Positions 8,129 through 18,312 of a stretch of 33,284 nucleotides of DNA are shown one piece after another. The notes beneath the pieces were generated by a model. That model did no database searches. It was given only the letters and a program-made list of their open reading frames with translations, and had not been told where the DNA came from. Source of the DNA: Alphaproteobacteria bacterium MarineAlpha5_Bin7 (GTDB taxonomy: Bacteria > Pseudomonadota > Alphaproteobacteria > HIMB59 > GCA-002718135); assembly GCA_002938195.1 (NCBI GenBank), contig PTKX01000012.1:1-33284 (forward strand), given 5' to 3'. Position numbers and translations under genes: made by a program. The first letter of the stretch is position 1. Every line of letters starts with the position of its first letter.

Positions 8129-11100
8129 TTAATGAATTGATTGTAAACTCTTAACTTTAAGAGGATTATTTTTCAAGTGTTGAATTGCATCTACTGCCAC
8201 TCTAACCCCTGCAATCGTAGTATAATAAGGAATGTTATACATTAAAGAAGTTCTTCTTATGCTGTAGCTATCCCTGATTGAACCTTGAGTTTTAGTTGTG
8301 TTAATAACAAATTGAATTTCATTGTTTTTTAACGCATCTACTATGTGAGGACTCCCCTCTTTAACTTTATTAATTACATTAACAGATATTTTATTTTTTT
8401 TTAAATATTCTGCAGTTCCTTTAGTTGCCACTAATTTAAAATTTAGTTTTGATAGTTTTTTTGCTATATCAATTATTAGTTTTTTATTATCATCATCTAT
8501 AGAAAGAAAAACATTTCCTTTTTTTGGTAAATTAGTGCCAGAAGCTATTTGACTTTTGATATAAGCGGAAAGGAAAGAATTATCTATACCCATTACCTCC
8601 CCAGTAGATTTCATTTCTGGACCAAGTATCAAGTCTACCCCATCAAATTTATTAAATGGAAATACTGATTCTTTAACATTATAAATTAATTGTTTTTTTA
8701 ATTTATAAGGAGCTAGCAAATTTTTTAGCAAATCACCTACCATTACTTTAGATGATATTTTACTGATAGGAATCCCAGTAGCTTTAGCAACAAAAGGGAC
8801 TGTTCTGCTAGCTCTTGGATTAACTTCTAGGACGTATAATTTTTCATCTTTTAATGCTAATTGAGTATTCATTAAACCAATAACATTAATTTTATTTGCT
8901 ATTTTAGAAACCCAATCTTTAATTAGATTAATTGCCTGTTGGTTAATAGAAAAAGGAGGAATTGAGCACGCACTGTCTCCTGAGTGAATCCCAGCCTCTT
9001 CTATATGTTCCATTATCCCCGCTATATATATATCGCCAGAAGAATCTCTTATAAGATCAACATCGATTTCAATAGCATTTTCTAAATATTGATCTACTAA
9101 AATTATATTATTCTTAGATACATCCATGGCTTTTTTAGCAAAAGATCTTAAATCTTTTTGATTGTATGCAATTTCCATTGCTCTTCCACCTAGTACATAT
9201 GATGGTCTCACCAAAACTGGATAATTGATTTTATTTGCAATGGCTAAAGTCTGCTCAATATTTTTAGCAAATCCATTTAATGGTTGAGATATTTTTAGAA
9301 AGGTTAAAGTATCGCTAAATCTATCCCTATCTTCAGCAAGGTCAATTGCTTCTGTAGAAGTGCCTAATATATCTATTCCTTCATTTTCAAGTTCTTTAGC
9401 AATTTTAAGAGGGGTTTGCCCTCCAAATTGAACATACACACCTAGAACTTTTCCGTTAGATGATTCTCTTTTATAAATCTCAATTACACTTTCTGCAGTT
9501 AGAGGCTCAAAATATAGTCTATCTGCAGTATCATAATCTGTAGAAACTGTTTCAGGATTACAATTTACCATTATTGTTTCTATACCTTTTTCTTTTAATG
9601 CATATACTGCATGAACGCAGCAATAATCAAATTCTATACCTTGCCCAATTCTATTAGGGCCACCACCCAATATGATCACCTTTTTTTTATTTGTTGGATT
9701 AGATTCACAAAATCGAGGATTATCAAAACTCCAATCATAGGTAGAATATAGGTAGGGCGTTTTAGAATTAAATTCTCCTGCACAAGTATCTACCAATCTA
9801 TATGAAGGATGAATATTGTGTAATGATCTAAGTTTACGCACTTTTTTTTCTGCAATCTTTTTTAAAGCTGCAATTTTTTTATCACTAAATCCATTTTTCT
9901 TAGCTAGTAATAGAATTTTTGAATTAAGTTTATTTTTTTTAATTAATTTTTCTAATTCTACTATTATTTTTAATTGATTAATAAACCACGGATCATAATT
10001 AGTAATTTTTTCAATATGACTAATTTTTTTTTGGAGTCTTAAAGCCTCTCCAATTATAAGAAGTCTTTGCGAAGATTGAGACTCTAATTCTTTGAGAATT
10101 GTATTTTTATTTAATTTTATATTTTTAGGACTATCAAAACCATCTAGATCATATTCCAAAGAAGCAAATCCTTTTTGAATAGATTCTATAAAAGATCTTC
10201 CTATACTCATTGTTTCACCTACTGATTTCATTGAAGTAGTAAGATTAGAATCAGTACCTGTAAACTTTTCAAAAGTAAATCTTGGAATTTTGGTAACTAT
10301 ATAATCAATGGTTGGTTCAAAACTCGCAGGAGTTGTTGTTGTAATATCATTTTGTAATTCATCTAATGTATAGCCTACTGCTAATTTAGCTGCAATCTTG
10401 GCTATTGGGAATCCTGTAGCTTTTGAAGCTAATGCAGAAGATCTACTAACACGCGGATTCATCTCGATAACATTAATTTCTCCATTTTTTGGATTAATTG
10501 CGAACTGCACATTAGAGCCTCCTGTATCTACTCCAATTTTTCTTAAAACCTTTATACTTGCGTCACGCAAAGATTGATATTCTTTATCAGTAAGAGTTAA
10601 TGCAGGAGCAACTGTTATGCTGTCTCCAGTATGAACGCCCATAGGGTCAACGTTTTCAATTGAGCAAACTATTATACAATTATCTTTTGAGTCTCTTACT
10701 ACCTCCATTTCAAATTCTTTCCATCCTGCTACTGATTTTTCAATTAAAATTTGACTAGTAGGACTGGCGTTTAATCCTCTACTTGCCATTTGAATAAATT
10801 CTTTTTCAGTATAAGCAACTCCCCCACCTGTGCCCCCTAGTGTAAAACTAGGACGAATTACAAGAGGTAATTTTAATTCATTTTTAACTATTTTAGCTTT
10901 ATTTATATCATTAACTATGACACTTTTAGGACAAATCAAACCAATCTTATTCATTGTTTCTTTAAATTTTTGTCTATCCTCCGCCAGATTAATTGATTTA
11001 GGATTAGCTCCTATCATTAATACTTTATATTTTTTTAGAACCCCTTCATTATATAATTCCATTGATACATTTAGAGCTGTTTGCCCTCCCATTGTTGGCA

Positions 11101-11359
11101 ATAATGCATCGGGTTTTTCTTTTTTGATAATTTGTTCAACAAAATCTTTTGTAATAGGTTCAATATAAGTTTTATGGGCTAATTCTGGATCAGTCATAAT
11201 AGTAGCAGGATTAGAATTAATTAAAACGATTTCATAACCTTCTTCTTTTAAAGATTTACAAGCTTGAGCTCCCGAATAGTCAAATTCACAAGCTTGTCCA
11301 ATCACTATAGGTCCTGCACCGATAATTAAAATTTTTTTAATATCTTTTCTTTTTGGCAT
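8129..11359 (-). CDS. carB: Carbamoyl-phosphate synthase large subunit
   Basis: Makes carbamoyl phosphate from bicarbonate, ATP and ammonia passed from CarA, for arginine and pyrimidine synthesis. The protein has 1076 residues, against 1073 in E. coli. The two homologous halves are both intact: the first begins [20 protein letters not shown] with an ATP-grasp segment [12 protein letters not shown], the second begins [15 protein letters not shown] with [12 protein letters not shown]. The C-terminal allosteric MGS-like domain (about 940-1076) contains ATKGTAEYL and INTTK. The start ATG lies inside the end of carA, a 23-bp overlap that implies translational coupling. The lysine-rich linker regions reflect the base composition. 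Confidence 0.98.
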   Translation of the reverse strand: MPKRKDIKKILIIGAGPIVIGQACEFDYSGAQACKSLKEEGYEIVLINSNPATIMTDPELAHKTYIEPITKDFVEQIIKKEKPDALLPTMGGQTALNVSMELYNEGVLKKYKVLMIGANPKSINLAEDRQKFKETMNKIGLICPKSVIVNDINKAKIVKNELKLPLVIRPSFTLGGTGGGVAYTEKEFIQMASRGLNASPTSQILIEKSVAGWKEFEMEVVRDSKDNCIIVCSIENVDPMGVHTGDSITVAPALTLTDKEYQSLRDASIKVLRKIGVDTGGSNVQFAINPKNGEINVIEMNPRVSRSSALASKATGFPIAKIAAKLAVGYTLDELQNDITTTTPASFEPTIDYIVTKIPRFTFEKFTGTDSNLTTSMKSVGETMSIGRSFIESIQKGFASLEYDLDGFDSPKNIKLNKNTILKELESQSSQRLLIIGEALRLQKKISHIEKITNYDPWFINQLKIIVELEKLIKKNKLNSKILLLAKKNGFSDKKIAALKKIAEKKVRKLRSLHNIHPSYRLVDTCAGEFNSKTPYLYSTYDWSFDNPRFCESNPTNKKKVIILGGGPNRIGQGIEFDYCCVHAVYALKEKGIETIMVNCNPETVSTDYDTADRLYFEPLTAESVIEIYKRESSNGKVLGVYVQFGGQTPLKIAKELENEGIDILGTSTEAIDLAEDRDRFSDTLTFLKISQPLNGFAKNIEQTLAIANKINYPVLVRPSYVLGGRAMEIAYNQKDLRSFAKKAMDVSKNNIILVDQYLENAIEIDVDLIRDSSGDIYIAGIMEHIEEAGIHSGDSACSIPPFSINQQAINLIKDWVSKIANKINVIGLMNTQLALKDEKLYVLEVNPRASRTVPFVAKATGIPISKISSKVMVGDLLKNLLAPYKLKKQLIYNVKESVFPFNKFDGVDLILGPEMKSTGEVMGIDNSFLSAYIKSQIASGTNLPKKGNVFLSIDDDNKKLIIDIAKKLSKLNFKLVATKGTAEYLKKNKISVNVINKVKEGSPHIVDALKNNEIQFVINTTKTQGSIRDSYSIRRTSLMYNIPYYTTIAGVRVAVDAIQHLKNNPLKVKSLQSIH

Positions 11360-12524
11360 ATCTATTAACTATTTTATAAAATTCTTTGAAGAGGTAATGA
11401 CTATCATGAGGTCCAGGACTTGCTTCAGGATGATACTGAACGCTGAAAATTGGTAGATTGTTATGCATTATGCCTTCATTACTATTATCAAATAAAGATA
11501 TATGTGTTTCAGTTATATCGTTTGGCAAAGTGTTTTTATCTACTTCGAAACCATGATTTTGAGAAGTGATTTCAACTTCAGAGGTTATTAAATTTTTTAC
11601 AGGATGATTACATCCTCTATGACCTTGAAACATTTTTGTTGTTTTAGCCCCCAAAGCTAAACTCAATATTTGATGACCAAGACAAATTCCAAAAATTGGA
11701 ATTTTTAAATTTATTAATTCTTTGATAATAGGTATAACATGTTCTCCAGTAGCAAATGGATCTCCAGGGCCATTTGATAAAAAAATACCATCAGGTTTTG
11801 TATTTACAATATCTTTCAATGTACATTTAGCATTAAGAATTGTTGATTTAAAATCTAGATTACTTAGATTCCTTAAAATATTATTTTTTATACCAAAATC
11901 AATACAAGTTATCGAATACTGAAAAGAATTATTTTTATTATACTTATGAAGATTTTCATTCCATATACCTTCTTTCCATGAATATTTTTTCTTTGTAGAA
12001 ACTAATGAAGCTAGATCAAGATTTTCTAATCCAGACCAATTTTTTAGATCTTTTTTTAATAATTCTAATTTTCGTTTATTTTTACCGAAATTAACTATAG
12101 CGGCTTTAAATGCACCTTTCTCAGATAAAAGTTTAGTTAGTTGTCGAGTATCTATATTATAAATACAAGGAACATTTTTTTTCTTAAAAAAAAAATCAAT
12201 ACTTTTTTCTGCTCTCCAGTTTGAAAAAGATGATATAGGTTGATTTATAACACAGCCAGAAGCATAAACTCTTTTAGATTCATTATCTATCTTGTTGGAT
12301 CCAACAATTCCTATATGAGGAAAGGTAAAACAAATTATCTGCTTTGAATAAGAAGGATCCGTGATTGTTTCTTGATAACCTGTTTGAGAAGTATTGAAGC
12401 ATAACTCAGCTACGCTGGCCTTTATTGCACCAATTCCATATCCCCAAAATATAGTTCCATTTTCTAGAATAAGGGCAGCTGAAGGAGGGCGTAGTTGTGG
12501 ATAGCTATCTATTTCTTTCAGCAT
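11337..12524 (-). CDS. carA: Carbamoyl-phosphate synthase small subunit (glutaminase)
   Basis: Hydrolyses glutamine and channels ammonia to CarB. The 395-residue protein has the N-terminal CPSase small-chain domain with [10 protein letters not shown] (43-52) and DPSY, then a class I glutamine amidotransferase domain with nucleophile C281 in GICLGHQ and the H365/E367 pair in YHPEASPGP. It is the first gene of the minus-strand operon and has its own promoter-like sequence 24-52 bp upstream. The order carA divergent from yqeY-dnaG-rpoD is a familiar alphaproteobacterial arrangement. Confidence 0.98.
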   Translation of the reverse strand: MLKEIDSYPQLRPPSAALILENGTIFWGYGIGAIKASVAELCFNTSQTGYQETITDPSYSKQIICFTFPHIGIVGSNKIDNESKRVYASGCVINQPISSFSNWRAEKSIDFFFKKKNVPCIYNIDTRQLTKLLSEKGAFKAAIVNFGKNKRKLELLKKDLKNWSGLENLDLASLVSTKKKYSWKEGIWNENLHKYNKNNSFQYSITCIDFGIKNNILRNLSNLDFKSTILNAKCTLKDIVNTKPDGIFLSNGPGDPFATGEHVIPIIKELINLKIPIFGICLGHQILSLALGAKTTKMFQGHRGCNHPVKNLITSEVEITSQNHGFEVDKNTLPNDITETHISLFDNSNEGIMHNNLPIFSVQYHPEASPGPHDSHYLFKEFYKIVNRYAKKKRY

Positions 12525-12536
12525 ATTTCGTGAAGT

Positions 12537-12548
12537 AAACTGCAGTTT
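12537..12548. promoter_or_regulatory. 12-bp palindrome over the carAB transcription start
   Basis: AAACTGCAGTTT is a perfect 12-bp palindrome that begins at the last base of the predicted carA -10 box and covers the predicted start. This is the classical position of a repressor operator. No regulator is identified. Confidence 0.35.
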
Positions 12549-12576
12549 TACTAGGCATTTTGAAATACTTAGTCAA
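12548..12576 (-). promoter_or_regulatory. carAB promoter
   Basis: On the minus strand, TTGACT (12576-12571) is separated by exactly 17 nt from TAGTAA (12553-12548), giving a start near 12541 and a leader of about 17 nt before carA. The -35 matches the consensus at five of six positions and the -10 at four. Confidence 0.55.
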
Positions 12577-12622
12577 GGATTAGTTGAAATTAATTAGAAG
12601 AGTTATATTAATCGATTTTCAA

Positions 12623-12628
12623 TATACT
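12623..12628 (+). promoter_or_regulatory. -10 element of the yqeY-dnaG-rpoD operon
   Basis: TATACT (five of six consensus bases) lies 32 bp before the yqeY ATG and sits between two copies of ATCGATT (12611-12617 and 12629-12635). No good -35 is found at the expected distance, so an activator may be needed or the call may be wrong. Confidence 0.35.
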
Positions 12629-12660
12629 ATCGATTCTGTTTAAAATATGAAAGAGAGTTT

Positions 12661-13122
12661 ATGAATTTAAGAAACTTAATTGAAGAAAAATATAAGGATT
12701 CTATTAAATCCAAACTATCTGACACAACAAATACCTTACGTTTAATTAAAAGCGCAATTAAGGATAAAGATATAGAAAATAGATCTAAGACCCAAGAAGA
12801 TGAAATAGATGATCAAAAAATTATGAGTCTTTTGCAAAATTTAATTAAACAAAGAAAAGATTCTATAGAATCTTTTAAAGTTGCTTCTAGGAATGATTTA
12901 ATTGAAAAAGAACAAGCTGAAATTGATTTAATTTCTCAGTTTTTACCCAAGCAATTAAATGATGAAGAGATTGAATCTGTAATTAGGGAAATTATTAAAA
13001 GCAATGGATTTAATTCTGTCAAAGATATGGGGAAGTTAATGAATTTAGTTAAAACAAAATATTCTGGGAGTATTGATATGGCAATGGTAGGAAAAATTGC
13101 TAAAAGTTTACTTAACAATTAA
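12661..13122 (+). CDS. yqeY: GatB/YqeY domain-containing protein
   Basis: A 153-residue YqeY-family protein related to the C-terminal tRNA-binding domain of GatB; its exact role is unsettled. Seen: LIEEKYKDSIKSKL, the helix TLRLIKSAIKDKDIE, the IMSLLQNLIKQRKDSIESF block, FLPKQL near the middle and the C-terminal SVKDMGKLM..VGKIAKSLL segment, all typical. A Shine-Dalgarno-like GAGAG lies a few bases before the ATG. The stop and the dnaG start share one base (TAATG), so it is translationally coupled to dnaG, as in many Alphaproteobacteria. Confidence 0.93.
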   Translation: MNLRNLIEEKYKDSIKSKLSDTTNTLRLIKSAIKDKDIENRSKTQEDEIDDQKIMSLLQNLIKQRKDSIESFKVASRNDLIEKEQAEIDLISQFLPKQLNDEEIESVIREIIKSNGFNSVKDMGKLMNLVKTKYSGSIDMAMVGKIAKSLLNN

Positions 13123-14855
13123 TGTCTTTTACTAAAACAGATTTAGATTTAATTAAAAGCAAAATTTTACTAAGCGGTGAAATAGAAAAGAAAACAAAAT
13201 TACATAAAAAAGGAAAAGATTATTGGGGCTGTTGTATTTTTCATAAGGAAAAAACTGCATCTTTTAAAATCAATGATGAACTAGGTTCTTTTTATTGTTT
13301 TGGTTGTGGAGCTAAAGGAGATATTTTTTCACTTTATACAGATTTATATAATTATTCATTTCAAGAAGCTGTAATAGAACTTGGAAAGAAAGCTGGAATT
13401 ACTATTAAACAAGAAGAATATCATAAACGCAAAGATCAAGATAAAATTTATACTATATTAAAAACTGCAACTGAATGGTTTCAGCAGAATTTATATTTAG
13501 AGAATGGCAATGCTTGTTTAAAATATCTTAAATCTAGAAAATTATCTAAAGAGACCATTAAGAAATTTCAAATAGGTTTCTCATATAATTCTTCCACCAC
13601 TTTATATAAATATTTAAAAGAAAAAAAACTATTTGAAGATAAAGATATTTTAAAAAGTAATTTGGTTAAATTAGACGATAAAAATAATATTAAAGATTAT
13701 TTTTATAAAAGAGTAATTTTTCCTATAACAGATGAAAGAGGAAATGTAGTTGGTTTTGGAGGTAGAGCTTTAAATAATATTAATCCTAAATATATTAATT
13801 CACCAGAAAGTTATTTTTTTAAAAAAAGATATTTATTATATAATCTTTTTAACGCTAAAAATACGGCGAGAAAGAAAAATAATTTATTAATATGTGAAGG
13901 ATATATGGATGTTATATCATTAAATCAAAATGGCATTGAAAGTGTAGTTGCGCCTTTAGGAACATCTTTTACAGAACAACAATTAAATTTAGCCTGGAAA
14001 TTTTCATCCAAACCTACAATTATGTTTGATGGTGATCAAGCTGGATTGCGTGCAGCTTTTAAATTAGCACTTATGTCCTTATCTTTTTTACAACCAAATA
14101 AATTTTTGCAATTTATAAATCTTGAAAATGGTTTAGATCCCGATAGCTATATTAATAAATATTCTTTTAAAAATTTATTAACTTTACTAAAAAAACCTGC
14201 TTCACTAGTTAATTTCATTTTTCAAGAATCGATAAAAGCTTTTTCACTACAAGATGCTGATGATAAAATAGCTTTTGATAAATATTTAGATGATTTAATA
14301 GATAAAATTGGTGATAAAAAAATTAAATTTTTTTATAAAAATGAATTTAAGTCATTATTTTTTACTGCACTTAAAAATCGCACAAATAGAGATGCTATAA
14401 TTTCAAAAAAAACGATTAAAGATTCTCTAATAAATAAACAAATTTTATCATTTATTGCAGCTTGCGTTAATCACAAATCCGTTAGATCAGATATTATCTC
14501 TGTGCTTTTAAAAACAAATTTATTTAATAATCTATATCAATCTTTATTAACCGATCTAAAAAGATCTGTGTTGTCCGATCTAGAGCGCCCTGAGCTATTA
14601 GAAAAATTAAAAAACGCAGAATATGCAAAAATATTAGCTAATTGCCAAGAATCCAGTATTTATCAACTTTTTCCTTACTCATCACCCAAGTACAACGATG
14701 CATTATGTTTAGAAGAAGTAACAAAATCTTCTAAAAATCTAAATACAAGGCTTTTAAATTTGAAAAAAATAAATAAAAGCCTAGATGACTTTGAAAAAAA
14801 CTCAAGTCAGTTAAACTGGGATGAGTTAAAAAGAATCAATAGGGAGTTGTCTTGA
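13122..14855 (+). CDS. dnaG: DNA primase
   Basis: Synthesises RNA primers at the replication fork. The 577-residue protein is of normal length. The N-terminal zinc-binding domain has C38-x2-H41 and C59-x2-C62; the RNA-polymerase domain carries [16 protein letters not shown] (202-217); the TOPRIM catalytic centre shows E259 in CEGYMD and D303-x-D305 in FDGDQAG. The C-terminal third, which binds DnaB helicase, is divergent as usual. It shares one base with yqeY upstream and overlaps rpoD by 4 bp if rpoD starts at its TTG codon. Confidence 0.97.
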   Translation: MSFTKTDLDLIKSKILLSGEIEKKTKLHKKGKDYWGCCIFHKEKTASFKINDELGSFYCFGCGAKGDIFSLYTDLYNYSFQEAVIELGKKAGITIKQEEYHKRKDQDKIYTILKTATEWFQQNLYLENGNACLKYLKSRKLSKETIKKFQIGFSYNSSTTLYKYLKEKKLFEDKDILKSNLVKLDDKNNIKDYFYKRVIFPITDERGNVVGFGGRALNNINPKYINSPESYFFKKRYLLYNLFNAKNTARKKNNLLICEGYMDVISLNQNGIESVVAPLGTSFTEQQLNLAWKFSSKPTIMFDGDQAGLRAAFKLALMSLSFLQPNKFLQFINLENGLDPDSYINKYSFKNLLTLLKKPASLVNFIFQESIKAFSLQDADDKIAFDKYLDDLIDKIGDKKIKFFYKNEFKSLFFTALKNRTNRDAIISKKTIKDSLINKQILSFIAACVNHKSVRSDIISVLLKTNLFNNLYQSLLTDLKRSVLSDLERPELLEKLKNAEYAKILANCQESSIYQLFPYSSPKYNDALCLEEVTKSSKNLNTRLLNLKKINKSLDDFEKNSSQLNWDELKRINRELS

Positions 14856-17023
14856 GACATACTGTAAATATGCCAACTAGAAAGAAAAAAAAGAAATCAA
14901 CTACCATCAAAAAGAAAAAAACTACAAAAAAACCTACAAAATTAAAAAAATCAAAATTATCTAAAGTTAAAGTTAAATCAAAAAAAAATAAATTAAAAAA
15001 AACTTTAAAAACTAAAACAATAAAAAAAACTCAAAAAGTTAAAACATCTAAAAAGAAAAAAAATTTAGTTACAAAGAAGAAGCCTAAACAATTTGAAGAT
15101 TATATTGAAGATATTTTTTCTAAACTTATTACTAAACATAAAATTGATGGCGTATATACATCTAAGATAATTCAAAAAGGTATCCCAAAAAAATTTAGAC
15201 TTCCAGAGAATATACAAAAAGTAGAAGATATATTTAAAAAAAATAAAATTACAATTTTAACTGAAGCTGAATATGCTGAATTAAAAAAATCTTCTAATGA
15301 AAATTCAGAGAATAATGATGATGGGGCAGAAGAAAAAAAACAAACTGGAAAAACTGATGATCCAGTCAGATTATATTTACGAGATATGGGCGCTGTTGAA
15401 CTTTTAAGTAGGGAAGGAGAGATAGCAATAGCAAAAAGAATAGAGGCAGGTAGAGAAAAAATGATTGGCGCTATATGTGAAAGTCCAATGACTATTCGTT
15501 CAATAATTAACTGGAAAGATTCAATTAAAGAAGGCACTATGTTATTAAGAGACATAGTCGATCTAGAACAAACTTACGACATGTCTGATATTGGAGAGCC
15601 AAAAATTGATGACACGATTAAACTTATTCAAGATGGGACCTCTAAATTAGAATCAAAGAATGAAACTAAAGTAAAGAATAAAGATGAAAAAACTGAGAAT
15701 AAAGAAGGTGAAAAGTTAGAAGATAAAGAAGCAGATGAAGAAGAAGAAGGATTAAATGTTTCTCTTGCTGCAATGGAGGAAAAATTAAAACCTAAAGTTT
15801 TAAAAGATTTTGATGCAATAACTAAATTGTTTAAAAAACTGCACAAACACAGTCAAGAATTAATCAACAGTGCAAATAAAACAGATAGCAAATATCTCAG
15901 TTTAGAGAAAAAATATAAAAAAATTCAAAAAGAAATGATTTCCTCAATGAAAGAAGTTCATTTTAATGCTTCAACAATTGAAGCTTTAATGGAAAGTCTT
16001 TATGAATTAAATAAAAAACTTTTGGTCAGAGAAGGAAAACTAATTAGAATGGCTCTAAATGTTGGAGTCACTAGAAAATCTTTTATTGAAAATTATCTAA
16101 ATTACAGTTTTGAAAAAAATTGGATAAAAAATCTTTTAACTTTGAAAGATAAAAATTGGGAAAAATTTGTCAATAGATATCATCTAGAAATCAATAATTT
16201 GATTGATGAGATCAAAGAAATACAGTTAGCTACTGAATTACCTCTAACAGAGTTTAGAAGAATAGTAGGGACTGTTCAACAAGGTGAAAGATCGGCAAAT
16301 AGAGCTAAAAAAGAAATGATTGAATCGAATTTACGTTTAGTAATATCAATTGCTAAAAAATATACAAATAGAGGTTTGCAATTTTTAGATTTAATCCAAG
16401 AAGGAAACATAGGGTTAATGAAAGCTGTAGATAAATTTGAATACAGAAGGGGATATAAATTTTCAACTTACGCAACATGGTGGATTAGGCAAGCAATTAC
16501 TAGATCTATAGCTGATCAAGCGAGAACTATAAGAATTCCGGTTCATATGATAGAGACAATAAATAAAATTGTAAGGACCACGAGACAAATTATATCAGAG
16601 ATTGGAAGAGAACCTACACCTACTGAATTGGCAGATAGACTACATATGCCTTTGGACAAAGTAAAAAAAGTTCTAAAAATTGCAAAAGAGCCAATTAGTT
16701 TGGAAACTCCTGTAGGAGATGAAGAGGACAGCTCTCTTGGCGATTTTATTGAAGACAAAAATGCCTTAATTCCTATTGAAGCAGCTGTTAAGAGCTCACT
16801 TCGTGATACAACCACAAGAATATTATCATCTTTGACTCCAAGAGAAGAAAGAGTTTTAAGAATGCGTTTTGGTATAGGAATGAACAGTGATCATACTCTT
16901 GAAGAAGTTGGTCAACAGTTTAGTGTTACAAGAGAGCGAATAAGGCAAATTGAAGCAAAAGCACTTCGTAAGCTTAAACATCCAACTAGGGCAAGAAAAT
17001 TAAAGACCTTTCTTGATGAATAA
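14852..17023 (+). CDS. rpoD: RNA polymerase sigma-70 factor RpoD
   Basis: The primary sigma factor. Of 723 residues, region 1.1 lies about 81-145, region 1.2 at 169-200 ([20 protein letters not shown]), the non-conserved insert about 220-470 with an acidic patch (EADEEEEG), region 2 from about 480 ([44 protein letters not shown]), region 3 after HMIETI, and region 4 at 660-723 with the helix-turn-helix [20 protein letters not shown]. Residues 8-80 are half lysine, which lengthens it well beyond E. coli's 613. TTG at 14852 has an AGGGAG five bases upstream; ATG at 14870 is the alternative start and would remove six residues. Confidence 0.97.
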   Translation: MRHTVNMPTRKKKKKSTTIKKKKTTKKPTKLKKSKLSKVKVKSKKNKLKKTLKTKTIKKTQKVKTSKKKKNLVTKKKPKQFEDYIEDIFSKLITKHKIDGVYTSKIIQKGIPKKFRLPENIQKVEDIFKKNKITILTEAEYAELKKSSNENSENNDDGAEEKKQTGKTDDPVRLYLRDMGAVELLSREGEIAIAKRIEAGREKMIGAICESPMTIRSIINWKDSIKEGTMLLRDIVDLEQTYDMSDIGEPKIDDTIKLIQDGTSKLESKNETKVKNKDEKTENKEGEKLEDKEADEEEEGLNVSLAAMEEKLKPKVLKDFDAITKLFKKLHKHSQELINSANKTDSKYLSLEKKYKKIQKEMISSMKEVHFNASTIEALMESLYELNKKLLVREGKLIRMALNVGVTRKSFIENYLNYSFEKNWIKNLLTLKDKNWEKFVNRYHLEINNLIDEIKEIQLATELPLTEFRRIVGTVQQGERSANRAKKEMIESNLRLVISIAKKYTNRGLQFLDLIQEGNIGLMKAVDKFEYRRGYKFSTYATWWIRQAITRSIADQARTIRIPVHMIETINKIVRTTRQIISEIGREPTPTELADRLHMPLDKVKKVLKIAKEPISLETPVGDEEDSSLGDFIEDKNALIPIEAAVKSSLRDTTTRILSSLTPREERVLRMRFGIGMNSDHTLEEVGQQFSVTRERIRQIEAKALRKLKHPTRARKLKTFLDE

Positions 17024-17850
17024 TGCAATTGACCTTGTTAGGTACGGGATGTCCAAAGGTTGATCATAATAGATTCGGACCATCAAATTTAGTTTCTTCT
17101 TTAAAAACATTGATCCTAATAGACTGTGGATCAGGTGTAACTCAACGTTTAGATAAGCTGAATGTTCCTTTATCAAAAATTGATGCACTTTTTTTAACAC
17201 ATTTACATTCAGATCATGTTGTAGATTTATATCAATTAATTATTTCAAGCTGGCATTCTTATCGAACTAAACCTTGGAAAATATACGGACCACTAGGAAC
17301 TAAAAAATTTGTAAATAAGATCATGGATGCTTGGAAAGATGAGAGAAATCTTAGAATTAAATATGAACAAAGAGAGTCAATTGATGCATTTAATTTAAAG
17401 GTATTTGAATTTGCCAAATATGGAAAAGTCAAGATAAGAGATATAGATGTTGAATATTTTCAAGTTGATCATAAACCAGTAAAATTTGCATATGGTTTTA
17501 ATTTTTTTAATAAAAACAAAAAATTGACAATTAGCGGAGATACAAAACCATGTGAAAATCTTATGAAATATGCACAACTGTCAGATGTTTTACTTCATGA
17601 AGTGTTTATTGAAGATGAAATAAAAACAACAACAAAAATGAGATCTCAAAAAACAATACATAATGTAAAGGAATATCACACTACCTCTTCTATGGTAGGA
17701 AAAGTAGGAAAAATTTCGAGATGTAAAAAATTAGTATTAACTCATTTTGTTCCAACTAAATTTAATGAACAAAAATTAAAAAAAATTGTTAAAAAAGATT
17801 TTGGTAAATTTCCAGTTGTAGGCAAAGATTTATTGAAGATAAAAATCTAA
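17023..17850 (+). CDS. MBL-fold metallo-hydrolase (RNase Z/AtsA-like)
   Basis: A 275-residue zinc-dependent hydrolase of the metallo-beta-lactamase fold. The metal motif is T-H60-L-H62-S-D64-H65, with further ligands at H150 (VDHKP), D173 (SGDTKP) and H241 (LTHFVP). The N-terminus LTLLGTGCPKVDHNRFGPS and a second HTTSSMVGK segment near 219-228 resemble the arylsulfatase/RNase Z-like (AtsA/ElaC) branch. The long tRNA-binding exosite arm of true RNase Z is not obvious, so the substrate is uncertain; a role in tRNA 3' processing should not be assumed. The ATG shares one base with the rpoD stop (TAATG), so it is coupled to the sigma-factor operon. Confidence 0.8.
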   Translation: MQLTLLGTGCPKVDHNRFGPSNLVSSLKTLILIDCGSGVTQRLDKLNVPLSKIDALFLTHLHSDHVVDLYQLIISSWHSYRTKPWKIYGPLGTKKFVNKIMDAWKDERNLRIKYEQRESIDAFNLKVFEFAKYGKVKIRDIDVEYFQVDHKPVKFAYGFNFFNKNKKLTISGDTKPCENLMKYAQLSDVLLHEVFIEDEIKTTTKMRSQKTIHNVKEYHTTSSMVGKVGKISRCKKLVLTHFVPTKFNEQKLKKIVKKDFGKFPVVGKDLLKIKI

Positions 17851-17852
17851 AA

Positions 17853-18047
17853 ATGAAATCACTAATTATTAATGACAATTCAGGGAAGAAATATGAAGTT
17901 AAGGATATCAAAAGATTTTATAAACATTTAGTTAATTATCATACATTTAATAATCAAGCTGATAACAGCGTTCATGAAGAAAATGGTTATTATTTTACAG
18001 TTAGTCAGGAATTATTTGATAAAGTTAAAATTTTTATAGAAAAATAA
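17853..18047 (+). CDS. Small hypothetical protein, 64 residues
   Basis: I do not recognise this protein. It starts 2 bp after the stop of the MBL-fold gene, which supports its being a real, co-transcribed gene. The sequence is soluble and charged, with no membrane segment, signal peptide or cysteine. It reads MKSLIINDNSGKKYEVKD, a central histidine-containing part (LVNYHTFNNQ) and a predicted helical end FDKVKIFIEK. It is the last gene of the yqeY-dnaG-rpoD run before tRNA-Ile. Confidence 0.6.
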   Translation: MKSLIINDNSGKKYEVKDIKRFYKHLVNYHTFNNQADNSVHEENGYYFTVSQELFDKVKIFIEK

Positions 18048-18062
18048 TTAATAAAATTCTAA

Positions 18063-18089
18063 TTGAAACCTACTAATAAGCTGTATAAT
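18063..18089 (+). promoter_or_regulatory. tRNA-Ile promoter
   Basis: A consensus -10 TATAAT (18084-18089) lies 13 bp before the mature 5' end of the tRNA. TTGAAA (18063-18068) could be the -35, though the 15-nt spacing is short. Confidence 0.5.
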
Positions 18090-18102
18090 AGCTACTTTTG
18101 TA

Positions 18103-18179
18103 GGGCCCTTAGCTCAGTTGGTTAGAGCGCTCCGCTCATAACGGAGTGGTCCGGGGTTCAAGTCCCTGAGGGCCCACCA
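18103..18179 (+). tRNA. tRNA-Ile(CAU), the lysidine-modified AUA decoder
   Basis: A 77-nt cloverleaf: acceptor GGGCCCT (18103-18109) pairs with AGGGCCC (18169-18175), discriminator A and encoded CCA follow. The anticodon stem CTCCG/CGGAG encloses loop CTCATAA with anticodon CAT. CAT also serves initiator and elongator Met tRNAs. The body here (CCCTTAGCTCAGTTGGTTAGAGC with the GGGCCC acceptor) matches the tRNA-Ile2 type, which TilS modifies to read AUA; it lacks the unpaired first acceptor position of initiator tRNA. AUA is very frequent in this genome. Confidence 0.9.
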
Positions 18180-18312
18180 TATTCAGGAATAATATTATTA
18201 AATTTGAATAGTTTATATGAAAAGATAAAGAAAATATCTTCAAATAGGGAAAAAACAGCCTATAAATTAATTTAAAAATTGTTATATAATAACTAAATAA
18301 TTTCTAAATTAA

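Noticed and set aside
10830-11168. Plus-strand open frame of 112 codons inside carB
   Set aside because: It is antisense to a conserved ATP-grasp region of CarB and shows no recognisable family or start signal.
15172-15846. Antisense open frames inside rpoD
   Set aside because: They are serine/phenylalanine-rich mirror readings of the lysine- and glutamate-rich rpoD frame, which is fully conserved.
18103-18179. Reading the CAT-anticodon tRNA as initiator or elongator tRNA-Met
   Set aside because: The first acceptor pair is G-C, unlike initiator tRNA, and the body and acceptor match the Ile2 type better than elongator Met.
18222-18240. Hairpin AAGATA-7 nt-TATCTT after tRNA-Ile as a terminator
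   Set aside because: The stem is A-U rich and no T-tract follows, so it is probably chance in this composition.
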